NCBI GenBank assembly: GCA_965202955.1
Contig: OZ241871.1
Coordinates: forward strand, 3,658,001-3,722,000
Direction: 5' to 3'
Length of the DNA: 64,000 nucleotides
From: Bin5 sp034422415
GTDB lineage: Bacteria > Chloroflexota > Anaerolineae > Caldilineales > Caldilineaceae
The notes beneath the pieces were generated by a model. The model made no database searches, was not told the DNA's origin, and saw only the letters and a list, made by a program, of their open reading frames with translations. The position numbers and the translations under genes are program-made. Every line of letters begins with the position of its first letter. The first letter of the stretch is position 1. Of this stretch, positions 46,610-55,718 are shown piece by piece.

Positions 46610-47437
46610 CTATCCTTTGATGCCGGTCTGAGCGGCGCTCTCGATGATGCGCTGCTGAGCGAAAAGAAATATGAGCAGAAGAGGCGTCGCCATCACCACC
46701 GAGACCGCTAACAGCCAGTGCGCCGGCGCCTGGTATAACGACTTGAGATAGGAGATGCCCAGCGGCAGCGTGGCCAACTTCTGGTCGCTGATCACGATCA
46801 AGGGCCACAGAAACTCGTCCCAACTCGCCAGCGCGGCCAGCAGCGCCAGCGTAACCAGTGCAGGTTTCACCATCGGCACCACGATCTGAAAGAAAATGTT
46901 AAGCTCCCCCGAACCGTCGACCCGCGCCGCGTCGATGTACTCGGTCGGAATCGAAGAAATGAACTGCCTCATGAAAAAGACGGCGAACGCGTTCACCGAT
47001 ATCGGCAGGATGAGTCCCGGATACGTGTTGATCCAGCCCAGCTGCTTGACGATCACAAAGAGCGGGATCATGATGATCTGAAGCGGAAGCAGCGACATGC
47101 CCAATATGATGACGAACATGATCTCTTTGCCGGGAAAACTGTGCTTGGCGAAACCGTAACCGGCCAGCGACGGAAAAAACACCTGGATCCCCACCTGAGC
47201 GAACAGCACGATGAGACTGTTGATCAGATTGCGTGTGAAGTTCTCGGATGTCCAAGCCTCGGGATAGTTGCGCCACTGCACCGGGTCCGGAATCCACTTC
47301 ACCGGTATAGCGAATACCTGCTCAAGCGGCTTGAGCGAGCCCGAAACAATCCAGACCATCGGGAACAGCATGACGGCGGCGAAGATACAGAGCAGCCCGA
47401 ATCTAACGACTTGTACGAAATTGCTGCGGCCACTCAT
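46610..47437 (-). CDS. Importer F: permease, MalG type
   Basis: A 275-residue permease with about six helices. The EAA loop is DAARVDGSGELNIFFQIVVP, and the C-terminus is RIIESAAQTGIKG. Its ATG overlaps the MalF partner's stop (47434-47437). Confidence 0.92.
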   Translation of the reverse strand: MSGRSNFVQVVRFGLLCIFAAVMLFPMVWIVSGSLKPLEQVFAIPVKWIPDPVQWRNYPEAWTSENFTRNLINSLIVLFAQVGIQVFFPSLAGYGFAKHSFPGKEIMFVIILGMSLLPLQIIMIPLFVIVKQLGWINTYPGLILPISVNAFAVFFMRQFISSIPTEYIDAARVDGSGELNIFFQIVVPMVKPALVTLALLAALASWDEFLWPLIVISDQKLATLPLGISYLKSLYQAPAHWLLAVSVVMATPLLLIFLFAQQRIIESAAQTGIKG

Positions 47438-48345
47438 TCTTCAATCCCCTCATACACGCGGAACAGACGCAACTGTACAATGGTGAGAATCAGGATCAAG
47501 ACGAAGCCGACCATCGACACGGCGCTGGCCCGCCCCATGCGCAGGTCGCGCAGCCCTTCGTGGTAGATGAGCATCGCCATCGAGCGCGTGGCATTGTTTG
47601 GGCCCCCGCCGGTCATAATGAACATCGGGGTAAACACCTTCATGCCCGCGATGATTGTGTGGATGACCACAAAAGCGAAAACCGGCCGGAGCATTGGCAG
47701 TGTGATGTGCCTCATCAGTCGCCACCGACCTGCGCCGTCAATGGCTGCCGCCTCATAAAAGGTCTGAGGGATCGATTGGAGCCCGGCCAGAAAGACGACC
47801 ATAAACCAACCGACCCCCTGCCAGGCAGACATGATGACAATGCCCCAAAGTGCACTGTTCTGTTTGGTCAGCCAGGACACAGAAAGTCCGAGCATCGCGT
47901 TGAGAGGGCCGTTCTGGCGCAGCAGCAGTGACCAGGCGGTCGCCATCGCTACCGCCGACAAAATTGTGGGCGCAAAGAAGACCGAACGGAAAAAGAAGCG
48001 CCCTATCAGCTTTTCTCTGATCAACGATGCGAAGACAAAGCCTATGACCCAGGCCGGCGGTCCGAAAAACAGGGTAAAGCTGAGCGTTACCCGCATCGCC
48101 GACCAGAAATTCTTATTGCCGGCCAGATTCTGATAGTTCTCCAGCCCCACCCAAGTCATCGGGCCGAAGAGGTCGAACTCATGAAAACTGATGATGATCG
48201 CGCTTACGATCGGATAGATATTAAAGACAAGAAAGAAGGCAAGCACAGGGAGCGTGAAGAGAAATCCGACCACCTTCATACGCGTATGATAACGCCAGTT
48301 GTCGGGCCAGAGCCGGCCCAACGAGAGCGATTCCGTCTTTTTCAC
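47434..48345 (-). CDS. Importer F: permease, MalF type
   Basis: A 303-residue permease. The first helix is at about residues 25-48 (VVGFLFTLPVLAFFLVFNIY), and the EAA loop is EAAAIDGAGRWRLMRHITLP. It is separated from its binding-protein gene by 84 bases that hold a perfect 10-bp hairpin. Confidence 0.92.
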   Translation of the reverse strand: MKKTESLSLGRLWPDNWRYHTRMKVVGFLFTLPVLAFFLVFNIYPIVSAIIISFHEFDLFGPMTWVGLENYQNLAGNKNFWSAMRVTLSFTLFFGPPAWVIGFVFASLIREKLIGRFFFRSVFFAPTILSAVAMATAWSLLLRQNGPLNAMLGLSVSWLTKQNSALWGIVIMSAWQGVGWFMVVFLAGLQSIPQTFYEAAAIDGAGRWRLMRHITLPMLRPVFAFVVIHTIIAGMKVFTPMFIMTGGGPNNATRSMAMLIYHEGLRDLRMGRASAVSMVGFVLILILTIVQLRLFRVYEGIEE

Positions 48346-48376
48346 AACACGGCCCCTCTGCCTGGTGGCTAGCGGA

Positions 48377-48404
48377 TAGCCGATGGCGCTGTCACCATCG
48401 GCTA
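48377..48404 (-). other. Strong hairpin between importer F binding protein and permease
   Basis: Perfect 10-bp stem TAGCCGATGG (48377-48386) with 48395-48404 and an 8-nt loop; no T-run. Equivalent position to the hairpins of importers A, D, G and H. Confidence 0.82.
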
Positions 48405-48429
48405 CCCACTATCAACTACCTATTTTTCC

Positions 48430-49791
48430 CTATCTCCCGTCGAGAATCGAGCTGATCTCTTCCACAGCTTCGTCAAGGCTCGCCTGGACGTCAGCGCCCT
48501 CGAACGCCATCGCCTCAATCTTGCCGCGCAGGATGCGGGCGACCTCGGCGTAATGTTCGGTTACGAAGATCGCCTGGCCCCCCTCTGCCGCGGCGGCAAC
48601 GAGGTCAGCATAGGGAACACGGCCCGCGCCCCAGCCCTTTTCGATGTCCGGCAACGGCTGCCAGATGCCCGACGCCGTCGCCTGTCCCTGCGGGTCGGCT
48701 TCCAGGAAACGCAGGAACTCCCACGCGGCCTGCTTGTTCGGCGAAGCCGCGTTGACCACCCAAGCCCAGCCCCAGAAAACGTTGCCAGGCGTGCCGGCTT
48801 CGATAGCAGGCATACCGTAGGCATGATAGCCGCTCTCTACCACCGGGCTCTCCGTTGCCACGAGGAAGGCTTCATACATCCACGGACCCGCCAGGTCGCA
48901 GGTCATTTCGCCTGAACCGAACGCCGCATGGACCTCGCCTGGGATCACCGGACCGATGTTGGGATCGCCCAGCTCTCGGCTAACCCGCATCATCCACTCG
49001 ACCGCCTCCACGCCTGCGGCGTCATTGATCGTCGCTGACATACGGTCTCCGCTGAGGACGCCGCCGCCGGCCTGGGCGAGGAAAGTCGTCAGAACCTGCA
49101 TCGACCAGGTATCGTCGAAATACATCGGCAGCTTTATGAAGTTGCGTTTGAAGTTGCCGTCATCGTCAAGATAGAAGTCGGGGTTGCCTTCGATCACCTG
49201 CTTGCCAACGGAAATCAGGTCGTCCCAGGTCTCAAGCGTGACCGCATCTGGATCAACCCCGGCGTCGCGGAAATGCTGGTCGTTGCAGTAGAGAACGAGC
49301 CAGCTTAACTCCCAATGGTAGCCGTAAGGCGTACCGTCAGCCGACGACCATGAGTCGAACGCGCCCGGCAAACGGCTGGCCTTGAGCGCTTCAACCGAGT
49401 CAAAGCCAAGCGCCCCCACTGCATCATCGTCGATCGGCGCCAACTGTCCCTTGTTGATCAGCTTGATCGCCTGCGGGTTGATGACGGCAAAGATGTCGGG
49501 CGCAGTGCCGGTCGCAAGCGCACTCGTCACCTTATCTTCAAATCCGCCCTCGCCCACGGGGGGAATGCTGTGGTCGAAATCGATTGTGACGTGGGGATTG
49601 TCGTTCATGTAGATCCTGACACGTTCGGCCTGGTACTCATAGCCGGGCGGCCAGTTGAAATACCACATCGACAGTTCGACCGGCTGGTCCTCGGCCGCCA
49701 TGTCTGACGCCATCGGCGCCGGCGCGACACAGGCCGCCACCAGCAGCGTCAGCAGAGCAACAATGATCAGGCTGCGTTTCCGGGTCTTCAT
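48430..49791 (-). CDS. Importer F: carbohydrate-type solute-binding lipoprotein (family 1)
   Basis: A 453-residue protein; the ATG at 49791 sits six bases after AGGAGG. Sec lipoprotein signal MKTRKRSLIIVALLTLLVAAC with the lipid Cys at residue 21, then an Asp/Met/Ala linker. The body is family 1 (LSMWYFNWPPGYEYQAERVR; VINPQAIKLINKG). It follows the PfkB kinase gene by 68 bases and precedes its two permeases, so importer F is probably part of the ino1-pfkB transcription unit. Confidence 0.92.
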   Translation of the reverse strand: MKTRKRSLIIVALLTLLVAACVAPAPMASDMAAEDQPVELSMWYFNWPPGYEYQAERVRIYMNDNPHVTIDFDHSIPPVGEGGFEDKVTSALATGTAPDIFAVINPQAIKLINKGQLAPIDDDAVGALGFDSVEALKASRLPGAFDSWSSADGTPYGYHWELSWLVLYCNDQHFRDAGVDPDAVTLETWDDLISVGKQVIEGNPDFYLDDDGNFKRNFIKLPMYFDDTWSMQVLTTFLAQAGGGVLSGDRMSATINDAAGVEAVEWMMRVSRELGDPNIGPVIPGEVHAAFGSGEMTCDLAGPWMYEAFLVATESPVVESGYHAYGMPAIEAGTPGNVFWGWAWVVNAASPNKQAAWEFLRFLEADPQGQATASGIWQPLPDIEKGWGAGRVPYADLVAAAAEGGQAIFVTEHYAEVARILRGKIEAMAFEGADVQASLDEAVEEISSILDGR

Positions 49792-49823
49792 CACACTCCT
49801 CCTGTATGAGAATTGAGTATTCA

Positions 49824-49841
49824 GCGCCTGTATTGAGGCGC
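49824..49841 (-). other. Small hairpin between the PfkB kinase and importer F
   Basis: GCGCCT (49824-49829) pairs perfectly with AGGCGC (49836-49841) around a 6-nt loop. There is no T-run on the minus strand, so it is probably an RNA-processing or pausing element rather than a terminator. Confidence 0.45.
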
Positions 49842-49859
49842 ATTCTGATCAACCCATAA

Positions 49860-50819
49860 CTACGGGCTGGAAATCAGCATCCTTTTCTCGACCTCATCCT
49901 TGGTCGGCATGCGTGCAGTGTGCACGCCCCCCGTCCGCTCGATGACATATATCACAGCCGCGGCGCCAAGTCTGGCCGCCCATTGTGCGTCGCCGCTCCG
50001 CCGATACCCGCTCAGAAAGACCGTCGAAAACGAGTCCCCGGCCCCGGTTGTGTCGATGACCTCGCCGCTTTGGGCCGGCACCCGCTCCACGCCTTCTGCG
50101 GTCGCCAACACGCACCCGCGTTCACCCAACGTCAGCAGTCCAACACCGGCCCCCCAGTCCACGAACCGCCGCACGACTGCCTCCTCGCCGGCGTCAGTTG
50201 CCACCGTCTCCTCTCCCAATAGATGCCCGCAGTCTTCAACGCTGGCGCGCACAATGTCACACAAGGAGACCAGCTCCCGCAGCCGAGCGGGATTTCGCCT
50301 TTCCGCTGCGTTGGGATGATGACGCGAATGCGCGCCACCGTAACCGCCCAGATCGATCGCCAGCGTCCCGTCCAGAGCGGCCAGGTCGCGTATCGTGCCC
50401 ACGGGCACGTCGTGGTCCATCGTCGCAATATAGAAAACGGAGGAACTGTGGTAGGCGGGAGGGATGTCGTCGAATGAAATCGGCGGGGCCTTCTGTGGGT
50501 ATCGAATCTCCTTCTCACCCGATTCCGCGTAAACCAGTTGCGTCGTCGTCGTGCAGTCGCCCGGCTTGACAGTAATACCGCGCATGTCTACCTGCGCCTC
50601 GCGAAAAGGCTGCAGCAGTTCACCCGGCATGTCCTCCCCAATGATCGTGACGATACCAACACACTCCCCCAGCCTTCCGGCAGCGACCGACCCATACGCA
50701 ACCGGACTCCCCAGGACCGGGCCGATCGTCCGATTCGGAAAATGGATCATCTCCTTGACGACGTGGCCGATCAGGACGATATCAGGCTGGCAACTCTCTG
50801 AACCTCGACAAGGCCCCAT
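49860..50819 (-). CDS. PfkB-family carbohydrate kinase
   Basis: A 319-residue ribokinase/PfkB protein. The C-terminal signature DTTGAGDSFSTVFLSGY carries the catalytic Asp and anion hole, and LLTLGERGCVL precedes it. The N-terminal substrate motif GSPVAYGSVAAGRLG replaces the common GG-x-x-N-x-A form. The ATG at 50819 follows GAGGGG. The family phosphorylates sugars, nucleosides or, in some archaea, myo-inositol. The gene is 48 bases downstream of inositol-1-phosphate synthase, making a cyclitol or related sugar substrate plausible. Confidence 0.9.
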   Translation of the reverse strand: MGPCRGSESCQPDIVLIGHVVKEMIHFPNRTIGPVLGSPVAYGSVAAGRLGECVGIVTIIGEDMPGELLQPFREAQVDMRGITVKPGDCTTTTQLVYAESGEKEIRYPQKAPPISFDDIPPAYHSSSVFYIATMDHDVPVGTIRDLAALDGTLAIDLGGYGGAHSRHHPNAAERRNPARLRELVSLCDIVRASVEDCGHLLGEETVATDAGEEAVVRRFVDWGAGVGLLTLGERGCVLATAEGVERVPAQSGEVIDTTGAGDSFSTVFLSGYRRSGDAQWAARLGAAAVIYVIERTGGVHTARMPTKDEVEKRMLISSP

Positions 50820-50867
50820 GCGCGCCGCCCCTCGAGTTTGGAGGAGAACAGTTCCTGCTACAACGTA

Positions 50868-51929
50868 CTATCTATCGCGCTTTCCCTGGATGAACTCCTC
50901 CAGCATCTTCAAGGCTTGCTCGTCAACGATCTGTTGGGGAGGATGTTTGCAGAAAAAGGCGGACGCGCTCGTCAGCACGCCGCCCGTCCCCCGGTCGAGC
51001 GCAAGGCGGCAGCAGCGAATCGCGTCAACCGCGACGCCGGCGAAATTCGCGCTGTCCTCTACCTCTAATTTGGCGTCCAGAATGATAGGCGCATTGCTGA
51101 AATTGGCCAGTTCAAAGTAGAAGCGGGCCGTCTTGCGGTCTTCCATATTGGGCACATGCGCGAAACCGGCCGAGACATCCGCCTCGTACGGGATGAGTGT
51201 CTCCACGGCCCCCCGCTTCGTCTTCTCCTTGCTCTCCCCGCGGTGAATAAGATTGTAAAAGTCAGTGTTGCCGGCGTAATTGAGTTGATACGTCTTCTTG
51301 ACTTGTATGCCGCGCGCCAGCATCGTTTCAACCATCGCCCGGTGCAGAATTGTGCCCCCCAGCTGGCTCTTGACGTCATCTCCAACAATAGGGAGATTGC
51401 GCGCTTCCGCTTCCCGCGCAAAGGACTCATCGCATACGATCAGCTCCGGCATCCCGTTGACAAAAGCGACGCCGGCTTCGAGTGCAGCCTCGGCGTACAC
51501 CCGGGCCGCCTCAGCCGACCCGGTCGGCAGCATGTTCAGCATCACTTCCGCGCCCGCATCGTTGAGGGCAGCAGCAACATCCACCGGCCGCTCTGTTGCC
51601 TGCTCCATCTGTCGCTGAAGGTGAGGAGGGGCTCCATCGGCGACGGGCCCCATAAGGACCTCCACGCCACTCTCAGTCAACTCTATGTCTGGCACACGGT
51701 AGGCGTTATTGGGGGGCGCGAAGATGGCTTCAGAGAGGTCAAGCCCGACCTTGCGCGCATTGACGTCAAAAGCGACAACCGGCTTGATGTCGGTTACGTC
51801 GTAACCGCCCAACTTCCGGTGCATCAACCCGACTGTCTCACCGCCCTGCGCGTAGTACTGCAGGCCCTGAACCAAAGCGCTTGTGCAGTTGCCGACGCCG
51901 ACAAGGGCAAGCCTGATTTCCTTGGACAT
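50868..51929 (-). CDS. ino1: Inositol-3-phosphate synthase (L-myo-inositol-1-phosphate synthase)
   Basis: A 353-residue protein of the short actinobacterial/archaeal type. The start MSKEIRLALVGVGNC was chosen over an in-frame start at 51965 because GGAAGAA precedes it. Signatures are GVGNCTSALVQG (NAD site), DDVKSQLGGTILHR, AGNTDFYNL and SKEKTKRGAV with catalytic lysines. It converts glucose-6-phosphate to inositol phosphate using NAD+ as a recycling cofactor. It heads the 26-gene minus-strand run behind a near-consensus promoter. Placement with a kinase and importer is unusual for a biosynthetic housekeeping gene. Confidence 0.94.
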   Translation of the reverse strand: MSKEIRLALVGVGNCTSALVQGLQYYAQGGETVGLMHRKLGGYDVTDIKPVVAFDVNARKVGLDLSEAIFAPPNNAYRVPDIELTESGVEVLMGPVADGAPPHLQRQMEQATERPVDVAAALNDAGAEVMLNMLPTGSAEAARVYAEAALEAGVAFVNGMPELIVCDESFAREAEARNLPIVGDDVKSQLGGTILHRAMVETMLARGIQVKKTYQLNYAGNTDFYNLIHRGESKEKTKRGAVETLIPYEADVSAGFAHVPNMEDRKTARFYFELANFSNAPIILDAKLEVEDSANFAGVAVDAIRCCRLALDRGTGGVLTSASAFFCKHPPQQIVDEQALKMLEEFIQGKRDR

Positions 51930-52318
51930 GCTCGTTCTTCCGTGTTTCCTTTCCCTCTTCGCCAAGCGCGGTCTAAGAAACTGAAGTTTGTGCCCGGCTT
52001 TCGATGCTTTAGCGCCGACTGACTCTGCGAGCTTCTTTTGATTGCTCGGCCGTGAAGCGACAGAATGAGCACGTGCCCCTAGATCTGTCGCTCAGAAAGA
52101 GTCAACTGCTGCCGGGAACCGGGACCATGACGTATGAGATTCGATGTAATTGCGTCGATGGAAAGGACATTTTCTTGCAGACTTTGGGAGTATAATGAGT
52201 ACAAAACTGTTTGTCAACCGCGCCAAATCCGGCCCTGAGAGCCCTCGGCTGTGTAGCCGCGGCCCATTGAAATCCTGGCACATTTGATCTGTTCCAAAAG
52301 GAGAGGAGCCGCAATATC
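51930..52318. other. Divergent promoter region, ino1 / PhyH 5
   Basis: About 390 bases without a gene between ino1 and PhyH 5. It contains the ino1 promoter (52189-52217), which leaves a roughly 250-nt leader before ino1. A TATAAT on the plus strand (52191-52196) overlaps the ino1 -10 element, so promoters may face each other. No convincing -35 is seen for the plus-strand gene. Confidence 0.6.
52189..52217 (-). promoter_or_regulatory. Sigma70 promoter of ino1
   Basis: On the minus strand: perfect TTGACA (52212-52217), 17-base spacer, TATACT (52189-52194). Best promoter match in the minus-strand run, and at its head. Confidence 0.85.
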
Positions 52319-53161
52319 ATGCAGATCGATTCGAAGCCTGCTACTGCAGCACCGATGGAACTGTTAAGCAGAGAGCACCATAGTGATGTCCAGATTCTGA
52401 ACCTCAGAAACCTGGGCTACACTATGGTACCTGGCGCGATTCCCAATGATATGTTGCAGCAAGTTCAGATCGCGTTCGATGCAAAAATGAACAAACAGAT
52501 CGACAGCTTGGGACGGCAGCATCGAAACGCATTTAACCGCTTCGACCTCATTCCCCTCTGGCAAGAACCGGTATTTCGCAAATTGGTCAATCTCCCCAAA
52601 ATCATGCCGATCGTACGCGGGTATATGGATCGGTACTGGGACGACGAACCGGCCGTATTCGGAGCCGGCCACGGACACTGCCTTTTCGAGCACAGTCCGG
52701 CCCATCAGGCTTGGCATAACGATGCCCGTGTGAACAAGAAGGCCTCCGACATGACGCCGCCGATCTATATCCGGCTTACCTTTCTCATCGAAGATGTAGA
52801 TGAAGAAATGGGACCCACCGGGCTTCTCCCCGGCACCCAAGGCACCCATGTCAATGTGCCCCCCTGGTTCAACGCGCCCGACGGACAACCCCGCAGCGTG
52901 CCGGAAATGGTCCTCGCAACCGGCAAGGCCGGCGACTGCATGATCAACGACACCTCGATCTACCATACCAACACGCCCAACCTGAGCGACCGCGTACGCA
53001 AGGTCATCTGGGCACTGTACGCCGGGAGCCGGACGCCAATCTGGGTGCGTAAGGACCTGCCTCAGGACTACAAAGACCAGGCCCGCCTGACAAAATCAGA
53101 TGTCGGCCCTCTCGATGATCCGGTGATGGCCGCCCTATTTCGAAATTTTCCCGATGAGTGA
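52319..53161 (+). CDS. Phytanoyl-CoA dioxygenase (PhyH) family protein 5
   Basis: A 280-residue PhyH protein. Iron ligands are His133 and Asp135 (AWHNDARVN) and His216 (SIYHTNTPN), with an Arg in LSDRVRK as the 2-oxoglutarate anchor. AAAGGAGAGGAG precedes the ATG. The HND form of the HxD motif and the acidic DVDEEMGPTGLLPGTQGTH region set it apart from the other seven. It is divergent from ino1. Confidence 0.88.
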   Translation: MQIDSKPATAAPMELLSREHHSDVQILNLRNLGYTMVPGAIPNDMLQQVQIAFDAKMNKQIDSLGRQHRNAFNRFDLIPLWQEPVFRKLVNLPKIMPIVRGYMDRYWDDEPAVFGAGHGHCLFEHSPAHQAWHNDARVNKKASDMTPPIYIRLTFLIEDVDEEMGPTGLLPGTQGTHVNVPPWFNAPDGQPRSVPEMVLATGKAGDCMINDTSIYHTNTPNLSDRVRKVIWALYAGSRTPIWVRKDLPQDYKDQARLTKSDVGPLDDPVMAALFRNFPDE

Positions 53162-53576
53162 CAAAGCGAAGCAAACCCGGCGCCGGTGCTGACCCTGTTC
53201 GGAATCGAGAAGAAGCTGCGAATTCATCCCTGTATAGGCCAGGCCTCGTACATATTTTCTGGAGGCAATGCGGAGCCTATCAGCGCAGCCTGTTTCCCCG
53301 CCCGGCAGCAGTCTAGGAGCCCGGGCATAGGCAAGAGCCCGCCATTATATGTGGGAGCCAACGGTTCTCGAAACTGAATTGACAATTCAATTGGCAAGCA
53401 ATATAGTCGATCGTAGCTGTCTAAACTGTATGATTGACGCGCGTAGCATAGGGATCCTGGTCCGCTGATTCCATGCCGGAATTCTTCCGGTCAACCCTCC
53501 GGCAGTTGCGCCGGACATGTGATTCCGGCGCTTAAATGGCCCGGACTTAGCACTGTACGGCAGCAGGTAAATCGAT
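53162..53576 (+). other. Intergenic region with structured leader before PhyH 6
   Basis: About 415 bases without a gene. After the promoter at 53379-53407 the predicted leader of about 160 nt contains two perfect small hairpins, CCGGAA-TTC-TTCCGG (53476-53490) and TCCGGC-N6-GCCGGA (53498-53515). GAATTGACAATTC, a 13-bp palindrome, covers the -35 element. Confidence 0.55.
53379..53407 (+). promoter_or_regulatory. Sigma70 promoter of PhyH 6 with overlapping palindrome
   Basis: Perfect TTGACA (53379-53384), 17-base spacer, TATAGT (53402-53407). The palindrome GAATTGACAATTC (53377-53389) overlaps the -35 and may be an operator. Confidence 0.8.
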
Positions 53577-54392
53577 ATGGAACTTACGCGCGAACAGAAG
53601 CAGTTCTTCGAGACCTTCGGATTCCTCTCCCTGCCTGGTCTGCTTAAAGGCGAAATTGATTGGATCTCCCACGAGTTTGAAGCGGTTTTTCGTGGGCGAA
53701 ATGTCGTCCATGACGGCAGCAAACGCTCCTGCATCGTGCCATTCATCGACCAGCGCGAACGGCTCAGCACTCTTCTAGATCATCCCAAACTGGTTGGACT
53801 GATCTCCGGCATACTGGGAGAAGAGTTCAACTACCTTGGCGGAGACGGCAACTACTATACCGGCGACACCCACTGGCACAGCGACGGTTTTCACGCCGTG
53901 GGCAAGTTCCTCAAGGTGGCGCTCTATTTGGATGACGTCGGCCGCGACAGCGGCTGCCTGCGCGTCATTCCCGGCACACATCGGTTGGACATGTTTCAGG
54001 GCTGGGATGCTCGTCAGGCAGGCGAATCCCTCGAGCGTTGGGGAATCGAGCAAAAAAATGTGCCGGCAGTAGCCCTGGAAACGCGGCCCGGAGACGTCGT
54101 CGCCTTCAACCACAATTTGATGCACGCATCCTTTGGCGGCAATATGCGAAGGCGCATGTTTACATTGAACTCCTGCGCACACTGCGAGACCGAGCTGGAA
54201 CTTGACGAGTTAAAGCAGTACATCGCCAACCACCATCGCTACTGGATCGATCAGATGCACTCTGACATAATGAGAGAGACTGCGTCTCCGGCTCGCATGC
54301 GCCACCTCCAGCAAGTAATCGACAATGAGGGCCACCTGCCTGCCCTTTCCGCCAGGGCGCGCCAGGAGATGGCGGAGCCGTCGCGAGGATAG
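53577..54392 (+). CDS. Phytanoyl-CoA dioxygenase (PhyH) family protein 6
   Basis: A 271-residue PhyH protein. Iron ligands are His101 and Asp103 (THWHSDGFH) and His183 (NLMHASFGG), with arginines 191-193 as the 2-oxoglutarate anchor. SGCLRVIPGTHRLDMF is intact. It resembles PhyH 7 (60412) more than the others: the same spacing of ligands (about 82 residues between HxD and the distal His), a GD-rich strand before the HxD and a GG pair after the distal His. This suggests a shared ancestor. Own promoter. Confidence 0.9.
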   Translation: MELTREQKQFFETFGFLSLPGLLKGEIDWISHEFEAVFRGRNVVHDGSKRSCIVPFIDQRERLSTLLDHPKLVGLISGILGEEFNYLGGDGNYYTGDTHWHSDGFHAVGKFLKVALYLDDVGRDSGCLRVIPGTHRLDMFQGWDARQAGESLERWGIEQKNVPAVALETRPGDVVAFNHNLMHASFGGNMRRRMFTLNSCAHCETELELDELKQYIANHHRYWIDQMHSDIMRETASPARMRHLQQVIDNEGHLPALSARARQEMAEPSRG

Positions 54393-54540
54393 CCCGCGTT
54401 TGCAAGTTCGATTCCAACCAGTTTCTCAATCCATGGAATCGTCCTCCAAATCTGCCCAGGTGAACAACCCATGACACCGACGTGGTGGTGAACCATCCGC
54501 CATTTATAGCCTGAACTGCACACATGACCGGGGAAATGAA

Positions 54541-55539
54541 ATGAAAAAGCTGTTGCTTATCGTCTTGATCGCGGCGTGCCTTGTTGGCATTGCAGTGCCG
54601 CTCTATGCCCAGGACGAAATAACGCTCGAAGGATTGGCGGAGAAGGTTGAGGCTATCGTAGAAATACTGACGTCGATGTCGGACCGGTTGACCGCGTACG
54701 AAGAGCGGCTGGCCATTCTGGAGGCGACCGATACGCCAACGCCAACGCCGACGGCATCGCCATCGGCCACACCAACATCGACAGCATCGCCGACACCGAC
54801 CGCCACTCCAACGCCAGATTCACCCACTGTGACCATAACAAGGCGGATGAACGTGCGCGCCGGGCCGGGTACCAACTATCCTATCGTAGGCCAGGCCGTG
54901 GCCGGCAGCCAGTACCCCATCTCCGGCAAGAATCCCGCCGGGACCTGGTGGCAGATAATCTACGGTGGGCAATTCGCCTGGGTCTACAGCCCGCTGGTGA
55001 ATGCAACAAATCCCCAGTTCGTGCAAGCGGCCTTCTTCATTCCAACGCCGCCGGCGACGCCCGTACCCCCAACGCCCGTCCCTCCGACTCCGGTACCCCA
55101 GGTGGTGGCGCCTCCGCCGTCAGACCCCTGCGCAGGCATCGGCGGTGACGGCTGCAAATTCAGGTTGCGAAATACCGATTTGAGGCACAATTCCGGCAGC
55201 GAGCTGAAACTCTACATCGGATTCGTCCATGAGGGACGCGGCGACGAGATCCAGGGAATCGGCGGCAGCTACTTCGTTGAGTTGCACAAAGACGGAGCAC
55301 ATGTCTCAGCCGTGGACCACAATACGCGCGGTCAGAACAATACTCACAACGGCCCGCAGGGCAATAAGTACAACTACCTGAAGATCGTCCCTCTCAATCA
55401 GGTGCCCGGTGGAAATGTCGACGGCAACTACACGATTTGGGTCAATGACGGGAACGGCGTTCGGGACAGTCAGAACTTCACCTTCTCCGTGTCGGGAGGA
55501 AATGGCGAAGTGTGGCTGATCTTCGCGCAGAACAATTGA
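54541..55539 (+). CDS. Secreted SH3b-domain protein with unrelated C-terminal domain, paralogue 1
   Basis: A 332-residue exported protein. Sec signal peptide MKKLLLIVLIAACLVGIAVP with cleavage after YAQ (about residue 24), a short coiled coil (25-58), a TPTPTASPSATP-type linker (60-95), and an SH3b domain (about 97-155: MNVRAGPGTNYPIVGQ, WWQIIYGGQFAWVYSPLV). A PPTPVPPTPVP linker follows. A C-terminal beta-rich domain (about 195-332) has one Cys pair (PCAGIGGDGCKF) and a FVELHKDGAHVSAVDHNTRG stretch. SH3b domains bind cell-wall peptides. The C-terminal domain is not recognised. Confidence 0.82.
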   Translation: MKKLLLIVLIAACLVGIAVPLYAQDEITLEGLAEKVEAIVEILTSMSDRLTAYEERLAILEATDTPTPTPTASPSATPTSTASPTPTATPTPDSPTVTITRRMNVRAGPGTNYPIVGQAVAGSQYPISGKNPAGTWWQIIYGGQFAWVYSPLVNATNPQFVQAAFFIPTPPATPVPPTPVPPTPVPQVVAPPPSDPCAGIGGDGCKFRLRNTDLRHNSGSELKLYIGFVHEGRGDEIQGIGGSYFVELHKDGAHVSAVDHNTRGQNNTHNGPQGNKYNYLKIVPLNQVPGGNVDGNYTIWVNDGNGVRDSQNFTFSVSGGNGEVWLIFAQNN

Positions 55540-55718
55540 GAACGGAATTTCAGTGGGAGGCTGGACGCTATACAATGAAGGGACGATGGAAAGACTTCCA
55601 GCTCTAAACGGTCTGACCTTTCCGGCGGCATCCTGATTTCGCGGCTCTTTGGCCGGACCATCCAGCCGGGCCAGCGTTAGTCCAAACCTAGAAACGTAGC
55701 AAGAATCGGGGCAAGAAC

